64,000 nucleotides of DNA from assembly GCA_016124575.1 (NCBI GenBank), contig WGNM01000003.1:1-64000 (forward strand). Direction: 5' to 3'. Numbering within the stretch: position 1 is the first letter of the stretch; each line of letters starts with the position of its first letter. This DNA is from Cryomorphaceae bacterium (lineage in GTDB: Bacteria > Bacteroidota > Bacteroidia > Flavobacteriales_D > Sanyastnellaceae). A model generated the notes under the pieces. The model was not told the DNA's origin, did not search any database, and saw only the letters and a list, made by a program, of their open reading frames with translations. Positions 54,735-63,921 of the stretch are shown here, one piece after another. The position numbers and the translations under genes are program-made.

Positions 54735-57101
54735 ATGAATGTACTGAAGCGAGATGGCCGGGTGGAGCCGGTAAAATTCGACAAAATCACCGCACGCATC
54801 AAAAAGCTGTGCTATGAGCTGCATCCGTCGGTAGACGCTGTAAAAATTGCCATGAAGGTGATTGAAGGTGTTTACGATGGTGTAACAACGTCGGAACTCG
54901 ATAATCTTGCCGCTGAAGTGGCCGCAACAAACGCAGTAACTCACCCTGACTATGCGCTTCTTGCTTCGCGCATCGCCGTTTCGAACCTGCACAAGAACAC
55001 GAAGAAATCTTTCTCTGATGTAATGAACGATTTGCATGTGTACATCGATCCTGTTACAGGTCAACGTGCATCGCTCATCGCAGATGATGTTGCTGAAGTG
55101 ATCAAAGAACACGGCGATTTCCTCGATTCTACCATCATCTATGATAGAGATTTTAACTACGATTACTTCGGTTTTAAAACGCTTGAAAGATCATACCTGC
55201 TGAAAATCAATGGTCAGGTAGCTGAACGTCCGCAGCAAATGCTAATGCGCGTGGCTGTTGGTATTCACCGCGATGATCTTGAATCTGTTGCCGAAACATA
55301 CAATATGCTAAGTGAAGGTTGGTTCACGCATGCTACTCCTACGTTGTTCAATAGCGGTACTCCAAAGCCTCAAATGTCTTCTTGCTTTCTCCTCACTATG
55401 AAAGAAGACAGTATCGGTGGTATCTACGATACGCTGAAACAATGCGCTCAGATTTCTCAAAATGCCGGTGGTATCGGGTTGGCGATTCACGACATTCGTG
55501 CAAAAGGGTCGTACATCAAAGGTACCAACGGTACTTCAAATGGTATCGTGCCTATGTTGCGTGTGTTTAACGATACTGCCCGCTACGTTGATCAAGGGGG
55601 TGGCAAACGCAAGGGCTCTTTCGCTATCTATGTGGAGCCATGGCACGCTGATGTAATGGATTTCTTGGATCTTAAAAAGAACCACGGTAAAGAAGAACAA
55701 CGCGCTCGCGACCTCTTCTTCGCATTGTGGATTCCAGATCTATTTATGAAGCGTGTAGAAGAAAATGGCGAATGGACGTTGATGTGTCCGAACGAGTGCC
55801 CAGGACTTACCGATACATGGGGTGAGAATTTCGAAGCGCTTTACACCAAATACGAGAAGGAAGGACGTGGACGTGAGACCATCAAGGCGCAAGATTTGTG
55901 GTTCAAAATTGTAGAGTCTCAAATTGAAACGGGCACTCCTTACATGCTCTACAAAGATGCTGCGAATGGGAAGTCGAATCAGCAAAACCTCGGTACCATC
56001 CGCTCGTCGAACTTGTGCACTGAAATCATCGAATACACAGCTCCTGATGAAGTAGCAGTGTGCAACTTGGCTTCTATTGCTTTGCCTAAATTCGTCGATA
56101 ATGGTACTTTCGATCACCAACGTCTGTTCGATGTGGCATACAGAGTTACGGTTAACCTCAACCGTATCATCGACCGCAACTACTACCCAATTCCAGAAGC
56201 GCGCAACTCGAACATGCGCCACCGTCCAATCGGTATAGGTGTGCAAGGACTTGCAGATGCATTCATCATGCTTCGCTTTCCTTTCGACAGCCCAGAAGCT
56301 CGTCAACTGAACAAAGATATCTTCGAAACGATTTATTACGCTTCTTGCACAGCGTCGAAAGACCTAGCTATTAAAGAAGGTGCATACGAAACGTTCCCTG
56401 GCTCTCCTGCGTCTAAAGGTGTTCTGCAATTCGATATGTGGGGCGTTCAACCTTCTTCTCGCTGGGAATGGAATGTCCTCAAAGAGGAAATCAAAACGCA
56501 CGGTATGCGCAACTCTCTTTTGATGGCCCCTATGCCAACTGCATCTACCGCTCAAATCCTTGGTAATAACGAATGCTTCGAGCCATACACGTCGAACATG
56601 TACAACCGCCGCGTATTGTCAGGAGAATTCATCGTGGTTAACAAGCACTTGTTACACGACCTAAGCCGCCTCGGTATCTGGAACGATGTGATGAAAAATA
56701 AACTCATCGCTGCAAACGGGTCTGTGCAAAACATCGACGAAATTCCAGACAACCTGAAAGCGATCTATAAAACAGCGTGGGAAATTCCACAAAGAGCAAT
56801 CATCGATATGGCTGCCGATCGTGGTCCTTTCATCTGCCAATCGCAATCGCTGAATATATTTATGGAAAACCCGAACTTGGGTAAGCTGACTTCAATGCAC
56901 TTCTACGGCTGGAAAGCTGGTCTGAAAACAGGTATGTACTACCTGCGCACAAAAGCAGCTCGCGATGCTATCAAGTTCACGGTAGACAAAAAATACCAAC
57001 AAGAAACGCCTGTTAAAGCACTTAGCGATGTCGAAAAAGAAGCTGCCGCTATGGCATGCTCCATCGAAAACGGCGCCGATTGCGAAATGTGCAGCGGATA
57101 A
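54735..57101 (+). CDS. nrdA: Class Ia ribonucleotide reductase, large subunit
   Basis: A 788-residue R1 protein. An ATP-cone regulatory domain is at ~1-90 ([15 protein letters not shown]). Catalytic-core motifs follow: [14 protein letters not shown] (first redox Cys), [28 protein letters not shown] (thiyl-radical Cys with Asn and Glu), and [15 protein letters not shown] (second redox Cys). The C-terminal CEMCSG pair re-reduces the active site. It makes dNDPs from NDPs. The start at 54735 gives the normal N-terminus; earlier in-frame codons run through the hairpin region. Followed by a strong terminator. Confidence 0.97.
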   Translation: MNVLKRDGRVEPVKFDKITARIKKLCYELHPSVDAVKIAMKVIEGVYDGVTTSELDNLAAEVAATNAVTHPDYALLASRIAVSNLHKNTKKSFSDVMNDLHVYIDPVTGQRASLIADDVAEVIKEHGDFLDSTIIYDRDFNYDYFGFKTLERSYLLKINGQVAERPQQMLMRVAVGIHRDDLESVAETYNMLSEGWFTHATPTLFNSGTPKPQMSSCFLLTMKEDSIGGIYDTLKQCAQISQNAGGIGLAIHDIRAKGSYIKGTNGTSNGIVPMLRVFNDTARYVDQGGGKRKGSFAIYVEPWHADVMDFLDLKKNHGKEEQRARDLFFALWIPDLFMKRVEENGEWTLMCPNECPGLTDTWGENFEALYTKYEKEGRGRETIKAQDLWFKIVESQIETGTPYMLYKDAANGKSNQQNLGTIRSSNLCTEIIEYTAPDEVAVCNLASIALPKFVDNGTFDHQRLFDVAYRVTVNLNRIIDRNYYPIPEARNSNMRHRPIGIGVQGLADAFIMLRFPFDSPEARQLNKDIFETIYYASCTASKDLAIKEGAYETFPGSPASKGVLQFDMWGVQPSSRWEWNVLKEEIKTHGMRNSLLMAPMPTASTAQILGNNECFEPYTSNMYNRRVLSGEFIVVNKHLLHDLSRLGIWNDVMKNKLIAANGSVQNIDEIPDNLKAIYKTAWEIPQRAIIDMAADRGPFICQSQSLNIFMENPNLGKLTSMHFYGWKAGLKTGMYYLRTKAARDAIKFTVDKKYQQETPVKALSDVEKEAAAMACSIENGADCEMCSG

Positions 57102-57122
57102 GAATACAAGAATAGACTGGAA

Positions 57123-57150
57123 AAGGAAGGCAATTGCCTTCCTTTTTTTT
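57123..57150 (+). terminator. Terminator of nrdBA
   Basis: A 9-bp stem AAGGAAGGC with GCCTTCCTT, AATT loop, followed by a run of T's. It lies about 22 bp after the nrdA stop. Confidence 0.92.
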
Positions 57151-57212
57151 CTTCAATAAGTTGATATTCAGCAGATTTCACTAACTTTTAATGATTGATT
57201 CAATGACATGCT

Positions 57213-58061
57213 ATGAAACTACTATCCACCTTTGTCCTTCTCGTTTTGACTCTTGCGTCTAACGCTCAAATTACCATCCCAACTTTGTCTTTAACAGTCG
57301 AAGAAGTCATAATTCCTGACGGAGTCTTCGAGCCAACTTTGTCTCCTTTTCGGACATTTAGGGTGTACGCAGAAATCGACCCCAACTGGGAGTTGTTGAG
57401 CATTTTTGGATTAATGGGTGAGCCGATGAGTGTGAGCTCAAACGGATTATTCTATCAAGACCCAATGGGTGGACCAACTTCGTTGGATATCAATGAGGCG
57501 CTATTCCCCGCAAACCCTGCGTTGAATTATGACTCATGGCTAACAATAGGTGCAGAATCAGCTGCAAACAACCTTATGTTCGTAGCGCCAATCGATGGTT
57601 CTGTTTTCAATGCCTGGGAAGCAGGTGATGATTTGCTCATCGATGATATTTTCGGTGGCTCGGTATCCATTCCTTCCCCGGGTTTCCTAAGCCAAAATGT
57701 AGCTGATGAAAATGGTAGGATCCTCATCGGACAATTTACAGCTTCAAGCAATATTTCGGGTTGCTTAAACCTGCAATTCCGCCAACTGAATGAAGATGGA
57801 AGCATCTATATCTCCCCGGAAGGTGGCACTATCACCGAAATCTTTTCCGATGTATGCTTCTCTATACCGTTCCTAACCTTCTGTCAGTCTGATTTTAATT
57901 CCTCAGGAACCGTCAATGTATCTGATCTCCTCATCCTTGTATCTGATTATGGCTGCTCTTCAGGTTGTGCAACTGATCTTACAGGTGACGACGCTACCAG
58001 TAGCCAAGATCTGCTGTACTTCCTTTCTGAGTTAGGTCAGGTTTGCAATGCTGAATATTGA
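57213..58061 (+). CDS. Secreted protein with dockerin-like C-terminus
   Basis: A 282-residue protein with signal peptide (LASNAQ). The main body (~20-225) is a beta-rich domain (FRTFRVYAEIDPNWELLSIFG; DSWLTIGAESAANNLMFVAP). The C-terminus has two EF-hand/dockerin-like calcium loops: DFNSSGTVNVSDLLILVSDYG and DLTGDDATSSQDLLYFLSELG, flanked by Cys. There is no recognisable T9SS tail. Dockerin-like tails occur in secreted proteins of this phylum, but the partner is unknown. It has its own gene unit between the nrd terminator and hemA. Confidence 0.75.
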   Translation: MKLLSTFVLLVLTLASNAQITIPTLSLTVEEVIIPDGVFEPTLSPFRTFRVYAEIDPNWELLSIFGLMGEPMSVSSNGLFYQDPMGGPTSLDINEALFPANPALNYDSWLTIGAESAANNLMFVAPIDGSVFNAWEAGDDLLIDDIFGGSVSIPSPGFLSQNVADENGRILIGQFTASSNISGCLNLQFRQLNEDGSIYISPEGGTITEIFSDVCFSIPFLTFCQSDFNSSGTVNVSDLLILVSDYGCSSGCATDLTGDDATSSQDLLYFLSELGQVCNAEY

Positions 58062-58129
58062 CATTGCTCAGTTTGTGACAATTCGATGACATTACATAAA
58101 TCGTTCATCACGATCTTTGCGGTCTAATA

Positions 58130-58174
58130 ATGAGCCGCGTTGGAAAATCTGCAAGTCATCACCATTACGCATAA
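58130..58174 (+). CDS. Possible 14-codon leader ORF overlapping the hemA start
   Basis: ATG AGC CGC GTT ... TAA encodes MSRVGKSASHHHYA, with three consecutive His. It lies in another frame and overlaps the TTG start of hemA. It is the first ATG after a GATCTTTG box (58112-58119). It may be chance; it is listed because it could affect hemA translation. Confidence 0.2.
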   Translation: MSRVGKSASHHHYA

Positions 58175-59354
58175 ACATGTGCCTCTTGCCCTAATCGGGA
58201 AGCTGCACGTTGATGATGAGAAACGTAATTCGGTGTTAAGTACAATCAAGAATGCGCTCGAAATTAGCGAGTTAGCCTACTTGAGCACGTGCAACCGTGT
58301 GGAGTTTATTATTTCTACACCAACGTATTTCTGTAAAGGTCGCCAAAATCAATTGCTCGACGCTTTCAAAATCTCCGGCCCCGATAAGGCAACGATGTTG
58401 GAAGGAATTGTAAGCTATCGCGGACAAGCGGCGTTTAAGCATTTGCTTGAAGTGGGAGCATCGCTCGATTCAATGGTTATTGGTGAGCGTGAAATAATTA
58501 CGCAAGTACGAAAAGCATTTGATGAAGCACGTGAAGGAGGTCTTTCAGGTGATTTTCTGCGCATGGTGGCCAGAAAGGTTATTGAAACATCGAAAAAGGT
58601 ATACCACGAAACAGCAATCGCCACAAAACCTGTTTCTGTTGTCTCCCTCGCTTGGCATGAGTTTAAGGCTTGGGGACTGAAAAAGGATGCTCCTGTTTTG
58701 TTAATTGGGAGCGGACAAACGAACAGTAATGTCGCGCGATTTTTGAAAAAGGCTGGTTATGTAAATGTGGTTGTGGCGAATAGAACGTTCTCCAATGCAG
58801 TTGAATTAGCGACATTCGGAAATTGGGATGCCTGCGATCTAAACACCATTCCTAATCGCGAATACCAAGCAATTATTACCTGCACAGCGTCCCAAACTCC
58901 GATCCTGACCAACGAAATGGTCGAAACGTTGGGTGCAAAGCACATCTCTGTTATCGATCTCGCCTTACCGGCGGATGCAGAAGCAGCGGTAATCGAAAAT
59001 CCAATTGTCCGCTACGTGGGCATGGATGTCTTGCAACAACGCGCCAACAAAAACCTTGAAATCCGCGCAGCTGAACTGCATAATTGTCATGTCATCGTTG
59101 AAGAGGCCATTGCTGATTTTGAACAGCTGGTGCGTGAAAGAGACATCGAAATTGCCATGCGTGATATTCCGAGCATGATCAAAACCATCCGCGAAACAGC
59201 GATGGGAGAGGTGTTCGCAAAAGAACTTGACCAACTTGATGACGCGTCGAAAGACGTACTTCATAAAATCATAGGCTACATGGAGAAGAAGTATATCTCT
59301 GTCCCTATGAAATTGGCAAAACAAGTTATCTTAGAAAAAAAGTCCAAAAATTAA
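58140..59354 (+). CDS. hemA: Glutamyl-tRNA reductase
   Basis: A 404-residue NADPH enzyme that reduces glutamyl-tRNA(Glu) to glutamate-1-semialdehyde, the first C5-pathway step. The catalytic nucleophile is Cys51 (YLSTCNRVEF); GEREIITQVRKAF and PVLLIGSGQTNSNVARFL (NADPH loop with GSGQTN instead of the usual GAGxM/T) follow, and the C-terminal helical dimerisation domain is present. The start is TTG at 58140, since no in-frame ATG lies nearby and the frame gives the usual N-terminus (ENLQVITITHKHVPL). The stop overlaps the next ATG by one base (TAATG), coupling it to hemCD. Confidence 0.95.
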   Translation: MENLQVITITHKHVPLALIGKLHVDDEKRNSVLSTIKNALEISELAYLSTCNRVEFIISTPTYFCKGRQNQLLDAFKISGPDKATMLEGIVSYRGQAAFKHLLEVGASLDSMVIGEREIITQVRKAFDEAREGGLSGDFLRMVARKVIETSKKVYHETAIATKPVSVVSLAWHEFKAWGLKKDAPVLLIGSGQTNSNVARFLKKAGYVNVVVANRTFSNAVELATFGNWDACDLNTIPNREYQAIITCTASQTPILTNEMVETLGAKHISVIDLALPADAEAAVIENPIVRYVGMDVLQQRANKNLEIRAAELHNCHVIVEEAIADFEQLVRERDIEIAMRDIPSMIKTIRETAMGEVFAKELDQLDDASKDVLHKIIGYMEKKYISVPMKLAKQVILEKKSKN

Positions 59355-60892
59355 TGCATTCTCTCCGAATAGGCACACGAGGCAGTGATCTGGCCTTGTG
59401 GCAAGCGCGTTATATTCAATCCCGATTGAATGAGTTAGAGGTTGAATCTGAAATTGTCATCATCAAGACAAAGGGCGATCAAATCCAACATTTGAGCTTC
59501 GATAAAATGGAGGGCAAGGGCTTTTTCACCAAAGAGATTGAAGAGGCTTTGTTGAATGATGAGGTCGACTTAGCCATCCATTCACACAAAGATCTAGAAA
59601 CTACCGATCCTGAAGGCCTGACCATTGTCGCCATGCCGCAACGCAGTTTCCCCAACGATATACTCCTTATTCGCAATGAGTCGGTTGACGTCTCTGCTCC
59701 CTTGAAACTCAAGCCAAATGCCATCGTCGGCTCTTCTTCTGCCCGACGAAAAACACAAATTTTGGCTGCCCTTCCTGACTGTAATGTGATCGACCTACGA
59801 GGCAATGTGCCAACGCGCATCGAAAAACTGCGCTCAGGGCTGTACGATGGTATCTTGCTTGCAAAAGCAGGGGTTGCACGTCTGAACCTCGACCTGAGCG
59901 ATCTCACAGTGGTCGACCTCGATCCGCTGTCGTTTATACCCGCTCCCGCTCAAGGTGCACTGGCGGTGCAAATGAAATCCAACCACCCTATGCGCGCTGT
60001 GGTGGCTCAATTGCACAACCACAAAGAAGCAGAATGTGTAGAAATTGAACGCGCGCTGATGCGCGGAATGAACGGAGGGTGCCAAATGCCTTTCGGAGCA
60101 TTTTGTACCAAGAATGAAGCTGGCTATGAGGTTTCTGCGATGTATGCCAGATCTGCATCAACGCTTCCTGTTGTCGTTCATAAAAAAGGAGATGAACCCC
60201 AAGCTCTTATCGATGCGATACTCAGTGGGTTTCAGGATGATAGAAAAGGTAAACGCGTTTTCATCAGTCGCCCGCTTGCAGATGATCATACGCTGCGGTT
60301 AACAGGCAATGCAAACGGTGTTGAATGGGTAGACTTGCCGCTAATTGGATTCAATGAGTTGATTTTTCTAGGTCGGGTATATCAAAATGAGGTGCTGTTT
60401 CTTTCCTCTCCGCAAGCTGCACGCATGTTCCGATCTCTCGACTTGTCGATGAATTGCAGCATCGCTGTTATGGGCCCTGGAACTGCTGATGCGCTGCCAG
60501 ACAATGTATTGCCCGATTTCGTGGGTCGAGGAAGTGTAGAAGATGTAAAAGCTGCGTTTAAAACATTCCTGGGCGATCGTAAAGCGGTTTTCTTTGTTGG
60601 CGAGGGGAGTCGCCGCTCGGTGCAAAAAGCTTTGCCAGAAGGCCAATACCGTGAAATCATAGGGTATTCAACGCACCCGAAAGACATGGTGCTCCCAAAA
60701 TGCGACGTCTATGTCATTACCAGTCCGTCGAATACCGTTTCTTTCTCGCCACACGGGCAGGATGTGAAAGTAGTCGCCGTCGGAAAAGCAACCCATGAAG
60801 CACTGCTCGAAAAGGGCATTCAATCAACGATTTCAAAAGATTATACTCATTTTGGTATCTGGAATGCAATTTTTTCGGCACTTCGCAGTTAG
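59354..60892 (+). CDS. hemC-hemD: Fused hydroxymethylbilane synthase / uroporphyrinogen-III synthase
   Basis: A 512-residue fusion. Residues ~1-295 are HemC: RIGTRGSDLALWQA, Asp80 in HSHKDLE, VGSSSARRKTQI, and dipyrromethane-cofactor Cys243 (MNGGCQMPFGAF). Residues ~300-512 are HemD-like: KRVFISRPL, VLFLSSPQAARMF, CSIAVMGPGTADAL, VFFVGEGSRR and DVYVITSPSNTVSF. It makes hydroxymethylbilane and then cyclises it to uroporphyrinogen III. Coupled to hemA by a TAATG overlap. HemD is fast-evolving, so the assignment of that half rests on length, position and scattered motifs. Confidence 0.92.
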   Translation: MHSLRIGTRGSDLALWQARYIQSRLNELEVESEIVIIKTKGDQIQHLSFDKMEGKGFFTKEIEEALLNDEVDLAIHSHKDLETTDPEGLTIVAMPQRSFPNDILLIRNESVDVSAPLKLKPNAIVGSSSARRKTQILAALPDCNVIDLRGNVPTRIEKLRSGLYDGILLAKAGVARLNLDLSDLTVVDLDPLSFIPAPAQGALAVQMKSNHPMRAVVAQLHNHKEAECVEIERALMRGMNGGCQMPFGAFCTKNEAGYEVSAMYARSASTLPVVVHKKGDEPQALIDAILSGFQDDRKGKRVFISRPLADDHTLRLTGNANGVEWVDLPLIGFNELIFLGRVYQNEVLFLSSPQAARMFRSLDLSMNCSIAVMGPGTADALPDNVLPDFVGRGSVEDVKAAFKTFLGDRKAVFFVGEGSRRSVQKALPEGQYREIIGYSTHPKDMVLPKCDVYVITSPSNTVSFSPHGQDVKVVAVGKATHEALLEKGIQSTISKDYTHFGIWNAIFSALRS

Positions 60893-60959
60893 AAAATCTG
60901 GCCATGACACGTTGTAATTTGCGATCTTGCAACGATCTTCGCTTCGAACCAATTCAACA

Positions 60960-62042
60960 ATGAAGAAAACTCTCGGATTTATACTCTTGTGCGTGCTTTG
61001 CGGAAACGTGGCGATTTCGCAAACTACAGCCCCCAAGTACAGTAACGATTTCTTGGCAATTGGTGTGGGTGCCAGAGCATTGGGAATGTCGAATGCGCAA
61101 GTAGCAATTGCCAATGATGTTACCGCGGGCTATTGGAATCCCGCAGGTTTGTTGGGCATCAACAGTGATCTGCAGATTTCTGCCATGCACGCCAATTATT
61201 TCGCGAACATAGCCCAATACGACTATGCTGCGATTGGAAAAAAAATAGATTCTGTATCTGCCGTTAGCGTCTCAATGGTGCGATTTGGTGTAGATAACAT
61301 CCCAAACACTACTGATCTTATTGATGCCGATGGAAACATCGATTACAGCCGAATCACTGCCTTTTCTTCTGCCGATTATGCCTTTATTGTTAGCTATGCA
61401 CGGCAGCTAAAAGTGCCGGGATTGGCCATTGGGGGGTCGGCGAAAATTGTGTACCGCCAAATAGGTGATTTCGCAAAGGCTTGGGGTTTTGGATTGGATG
61501 CTGGTGTAACTTATAAAAAGGGAAATTGGCAGTTTGGAGCCATGGCCAAAGATGTTACCAGCACATTCAATAGCTGGAATATCACCCTTGATGAAAAAAC
61601 GCAAGAGACCTTCTTACTCACCGGCAATGAGCTACCTTCACAATCCATTGAAGTTACCCTGCCACGTCTGATTTTAGGTGCTGCACGCGGATTTCGATTC
61701 AATGAAAAATTCAATCTGCAAGCAGCCCTCGATTTGGTTGTTACCACTGATGGAAAACGAAACACACTCATCAGCGGCGATCCGTTTAGTGTGGATCCGC
61801 AAATGGGACTTGAGTTTGGATACGACAATACAATCTTTTTGCGCGGAGGCATTGGAAACGTGCAATACATTACCGAAATCGATGGCGCGCGTTCTGCCAC
61901 CTTTCAACCGAATTTTGGTATCGGACTGCGTATACGCAGCATTTACCTCGACTATGCTTTAACCGACATCGGCGATGTCTCAGCAGCGTTGTATTCAAAC
62001 ATCTTCTCGCTCAAACTCAACATCTTTAAGCAGGCGCGTTAG
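60960..62042 (+). CDS. PorV/PorQ family outer-membrane protein
   Basis: A 360-residue protein with signal peptide (GNVAISQ) and a beta-barrel of the PorV/PorQ/FadL-like type: FLAIGVGARALGMSNAQVAIANDVTAGYWNPAGL is the family hallmark, ending in aromatic beta strands. PorV shuttles T9SS cargo from the translocon to the attachment complex; paralogues are common, so a role in T9SS is inferred rather than proven. The start at 60960 begins the signal peptide. Its stop overlaps the convergent ctaA by 17 bp. Confidence 0.88.
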   Translation: MKKTLGFILLCVLCGNVAISQTTAPKYSNDFLAIGVGARALGMSNAQVAIANDVTAGYWNPAGLLGINSDLQISAMHANYFANIAQYDYAAIGKKIDSVSAVSVSMVRFGVDNIPNTTDLIDADGNIDYSRITAFSSADYAFIVSYARQLKVPGLAIGGSAKIVYRQIGDFAKAWGFGLDAGVTYKKGNWQFGAMAKDVTSTFNSWNITLDEKTQETFLLTGNELPSQSIEVTLPRLILGAARGFRFNEKFNLQAALDLVVTTDGKRNTLISGDPFSVDPQMGLEFGYDNTIFLRGGIGNVQYITEIDGARSATFQPNFGIGLRIRSIYLDYALTDIGDVSAALYSNIFSLKLNIFKQAR

Positions 62043-63048
62043 TCCGCGTGCGCACCCAAGCCGACCAATACGCCCCCAACATGATCAGGGCGCTCAACAA
62101 ATGCACGGGCTGCATAGCCTGCGGCATCCCACCGTAGGTGAGTGTAATGCCCGCCAGAAGCTGCAGAAACAACATCGCCCCTACCACATGTACTTCTTTC
62201 ATAGCGGTGGTTTGTTTCTTCATCGAGCGAAACCAAAACAAGAAGATTAGCACGTTTAACCACGAAAAACTGCGGTGAAATGTGAATATCGACGGCAAAG
62301 CACCTACCAAAGCATCGCCTCGTTCAACGCCGCTATGCAGCAAATCGTCAACCAACTCGCGCACTTGGGTGCCCAATATTATTTGCGACACCAACAAGAA
62401 TAGTCCGCCAAACATCAACAGACGTTGGGTTTTGAGGACGTTTATATTGACTTCGGATTGTCGAATTATGGCAAGCAGAAGAAATATCAACACCGCAGAT
62501 CCGAGCATGTGAATGGTGATGCTACCCGGTATCAAGTTTCCGTCTACAACCAATTTTCCGAGCCAAGCCTCGAAGCCTAACATAAACAAGGTGGCATTGC
62601 TCGATATCCAGTAAAACCACTTTTTATGGCGTACCGCAAACAAGAAAGAAAGGATGAATAGCATCAATACTGGAATTCCGGTAAGGGCGCCAATCAGGCG
62701 ATTGATGAATTCTACCCAGGTGTGCATGGGGTTGAATATCGCGTAGTCGTGCTTGTCGTATGGCTTCCAATTGCTTTGCTCGAACGATGGTCCCGAAACG
62801 AAAGTTGACTGAGCCACCCACAAGGTATCGTTGCGGACAATCATGCGGCCCGCGTTGTAGGGTTCTGCTGCGTGCCACGACACTTCATCGATGTTGGTTG
62901 GTGGTATGGTAAATCCGAAGCATTTTGGCCAGTCCGGACATCCCATGCCTGACCCTGTCATTCGCACCACCGAGCCCGCGATAATGACCAAATAAACCAT
63001 AACGAGCGACACCCATGCAGTGCGCTTGATCCACCTTTCTAAATTCAT
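62026..63048 (-). CDS. ctaA: Heme A synthase (COX15/CtaA family)
   Basis: A 340-residue membrane enzyme with about eight transmembrane segments that oxidises heme O to heme A for cytochrome c oxidase. The N-terminal half has VVRMTGSGMGCPDWPKCFG with Cys37 and Cys43, and HTWVEFINRLIGAL with a heme-ligand His; the second half has ITIHMLGSAVLIFLLLA and TFHRSFSWLNV. The start at 63048 is family-like; the frame extends to 63276 through the intergenic RNA region. A TACCTTCG box lies 4 nt before the ATG. Confidence 0.92.
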   Translation of the reverse strand: MNLERWIKRTAWVSLVMVYLVIIAGSVVRMTGSGMGCPDWPKCFGFTIPPTNIDEVSWHAAEPYNAGRMIVRNDTLWVAQSTFVSGPSFEQSNWKPYDKHDYAIFNPMHTWVEFINRLIGALTGIPVLMLFILSFLFAVRHKKWFYWISSNATLFMLGFEAWLGKLVVDGNLIPGSITIHMLGSAVLIFLLLAIIRQSEVNINVLKTQRLLMFGGLFLLVSQIILGTQVRELVDDLLHSGVERGDALVGALPSIFTFHRSFSWLNVLIFLFWFRSMKKQTTAMKEVHVVGAMLFLQLLAGITLTYGGMPQAMQPVHLLSALIMLGAYWSAWVRTRTNAPA

Positions 63049-63052
63049 GTTG

Positions 63053-63060
63053 CGAAGGTA
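63053..63060 (-). promoter_or_regulatory. -7-like box of ctaA
   Basis: TACCTTCG, one mismatch to TAnnTTTG, 4 nt before the ctaA ATG. Confidence 0.45.
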
Positions 63061-63114
63061 CAACAGCCGGGCTTTTGAATCAATGAATTGACAACAGTCA
63101 ATGTTAAAGAGCGA

Positions 63115-63147
63115 CAAAAAAAAGGGACCATCAAAAATGACAGTCCC
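63115..63147 (-). terminator. Orphan terminator upstream of ctaA
   Basis: Arms at 63124-63133 and 63138-63147 form a 10-bp stem on the minus-strand RNA (two G-U pairs) with a 4-nt loop, followed by eight T's. On the plus strand the two wobble positions are mismatches, so the minus strand is the functional one. No minus-strand gene ends just before it. Confidence 0.7.
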
Positions 63148-63300
63148 CACAGGATGGTTGTAATTTAACAATGCCCTATTAACCACAAAGAAGCAAACGC
63201 TTTTGCCCCAATCACCATCCGTAACAATGTATTGTTTCAGACGAGATGATTGCCGTATGGTCACATGTTCGACCATACAATCGGAGAGACGTTGTGCGAA
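63148..63300 (-). ncRNA. Possible structured RNA between two terminators
   Basis: About 150 nt on the minus strand between the HMA-gene terminator and the orphan terminator. It contains a strong hairpin at 63248-63282 (7-bp TATGGTC/GACCATA stem plus a 5-bp GATTG/CAATC outer stem, separated by a short bulge), with ACATGT in the loop. No credible start codon plus stop frame lies inside; the in-frame ctaA extension crosses it. No clear promoter box is seen. It may instead be read-through of the HMA transcript. Confidence 0.3.
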
Positions 63301-63302
63301 AA

Positions 63303-63326
63303 CAAAAAAAGGGACAATTTGTCCCT
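63303..63326 (-). terminator. Terminator of the HMA lipoprotein gene
   Basis: GGGAC and GTCCC (63311-63325) around an AATTT loop, followed by seven T's on the minus strand, 26 bp after the stop. The stem is short, so termination may be partial. Confidence 0.65.
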
Positions 63327-63351
63327 CACTTTGAATTTTCTTTCAAGTTGC

Positions 63352-63831
63352 TTATCGCAAGAAATGAGCGAGACCTTGAATCAGATCGGTGATTCCCGGT
63401 AAACGAATGCCGTCAATGGTCATGTTTACCTCAGAGGTTTCTTCTTCACTCGTGCCTGATGCATTGGTGGTTGGCAAGTAGTGCGTTACCTCAACTTCTT
63501 TGACTTGGTATAGTCCATCAGCAATTCCGTTTACACACTGTACCATTTCAACTTCTGAAATTAAGTTTGGATTGTATTCCACAACAGCATAATTGGTTGG
63601 CTGTCCGTCAACAAACTCAACATCGGCGCTAGCCACACCCTTCAACTCACTCAGTTCTTTGCGGATTTTACCTCCACACGCAATTTCGCACATCATGCCT
63701 TCAACACCTATGCGCGCTACCGTTTTGTCAACAGAGGCTGTTGCTTCTTTGTACACAACATTCACATCCCCTTCAGGGGTGCAAGTGAATAAAAAAACGC
63801 CCAAAAAAGCGAAAATCAGAGTCTTTGCCAT
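63352..63831 (-). CDS. Heavy-metal-associated (HMA) domain lipoprotein
   Basis: A 159-residue protein with a lipoprotein signal (FLFTC, Cys17) and an HMA-like ferredoxin-fold domain at ~38-110. The metal site reads GMMCEIACGG with Cys48 and Cys52, that is C-x3-C rather than the usual C-x2-C. A Ser/Glu-rich linker (~120-135) and a short hydrophobic end follow. It is presumably periplasmic or on the outer membrane and binds Cu(I) or a similar ion. Being next to ctaA suggests copper handling for cytochrome oxidase (inference). Confidence 0.75.
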   Translation of the reverse strand: MAKTLIFAFLGVFLFTCTPEGDVNVVYKEATASVDKTVARIGVEGMMCEIACGGKIRKELSELKGVASADVEFVDGQPTNYAVVEYNPNLISEVEMVQCVNGIADGLYQVKEVEVTHYLPTTNASGTSEEETSEVNMTIDGIRLPGITDLIQGLAHFLR

Positions 63832-63913
63832 GGTTGTGAATTGTTTTACACCTTACTGCAGATGCAGACATCAAAGTTACGAATCAAATTGTTGACAGAT
63901 GCTTAAGTAATGT

Positions 63914-63921
63914 TAATTTCG
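63914..63921 (+). promoter_or_regulatory. -7-like box of the EamA gene
   Basis: TAATTTCG, one mismatch to TAnnTTTG, 6 nt before the ATG at 63928. Confidence 0.4.
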
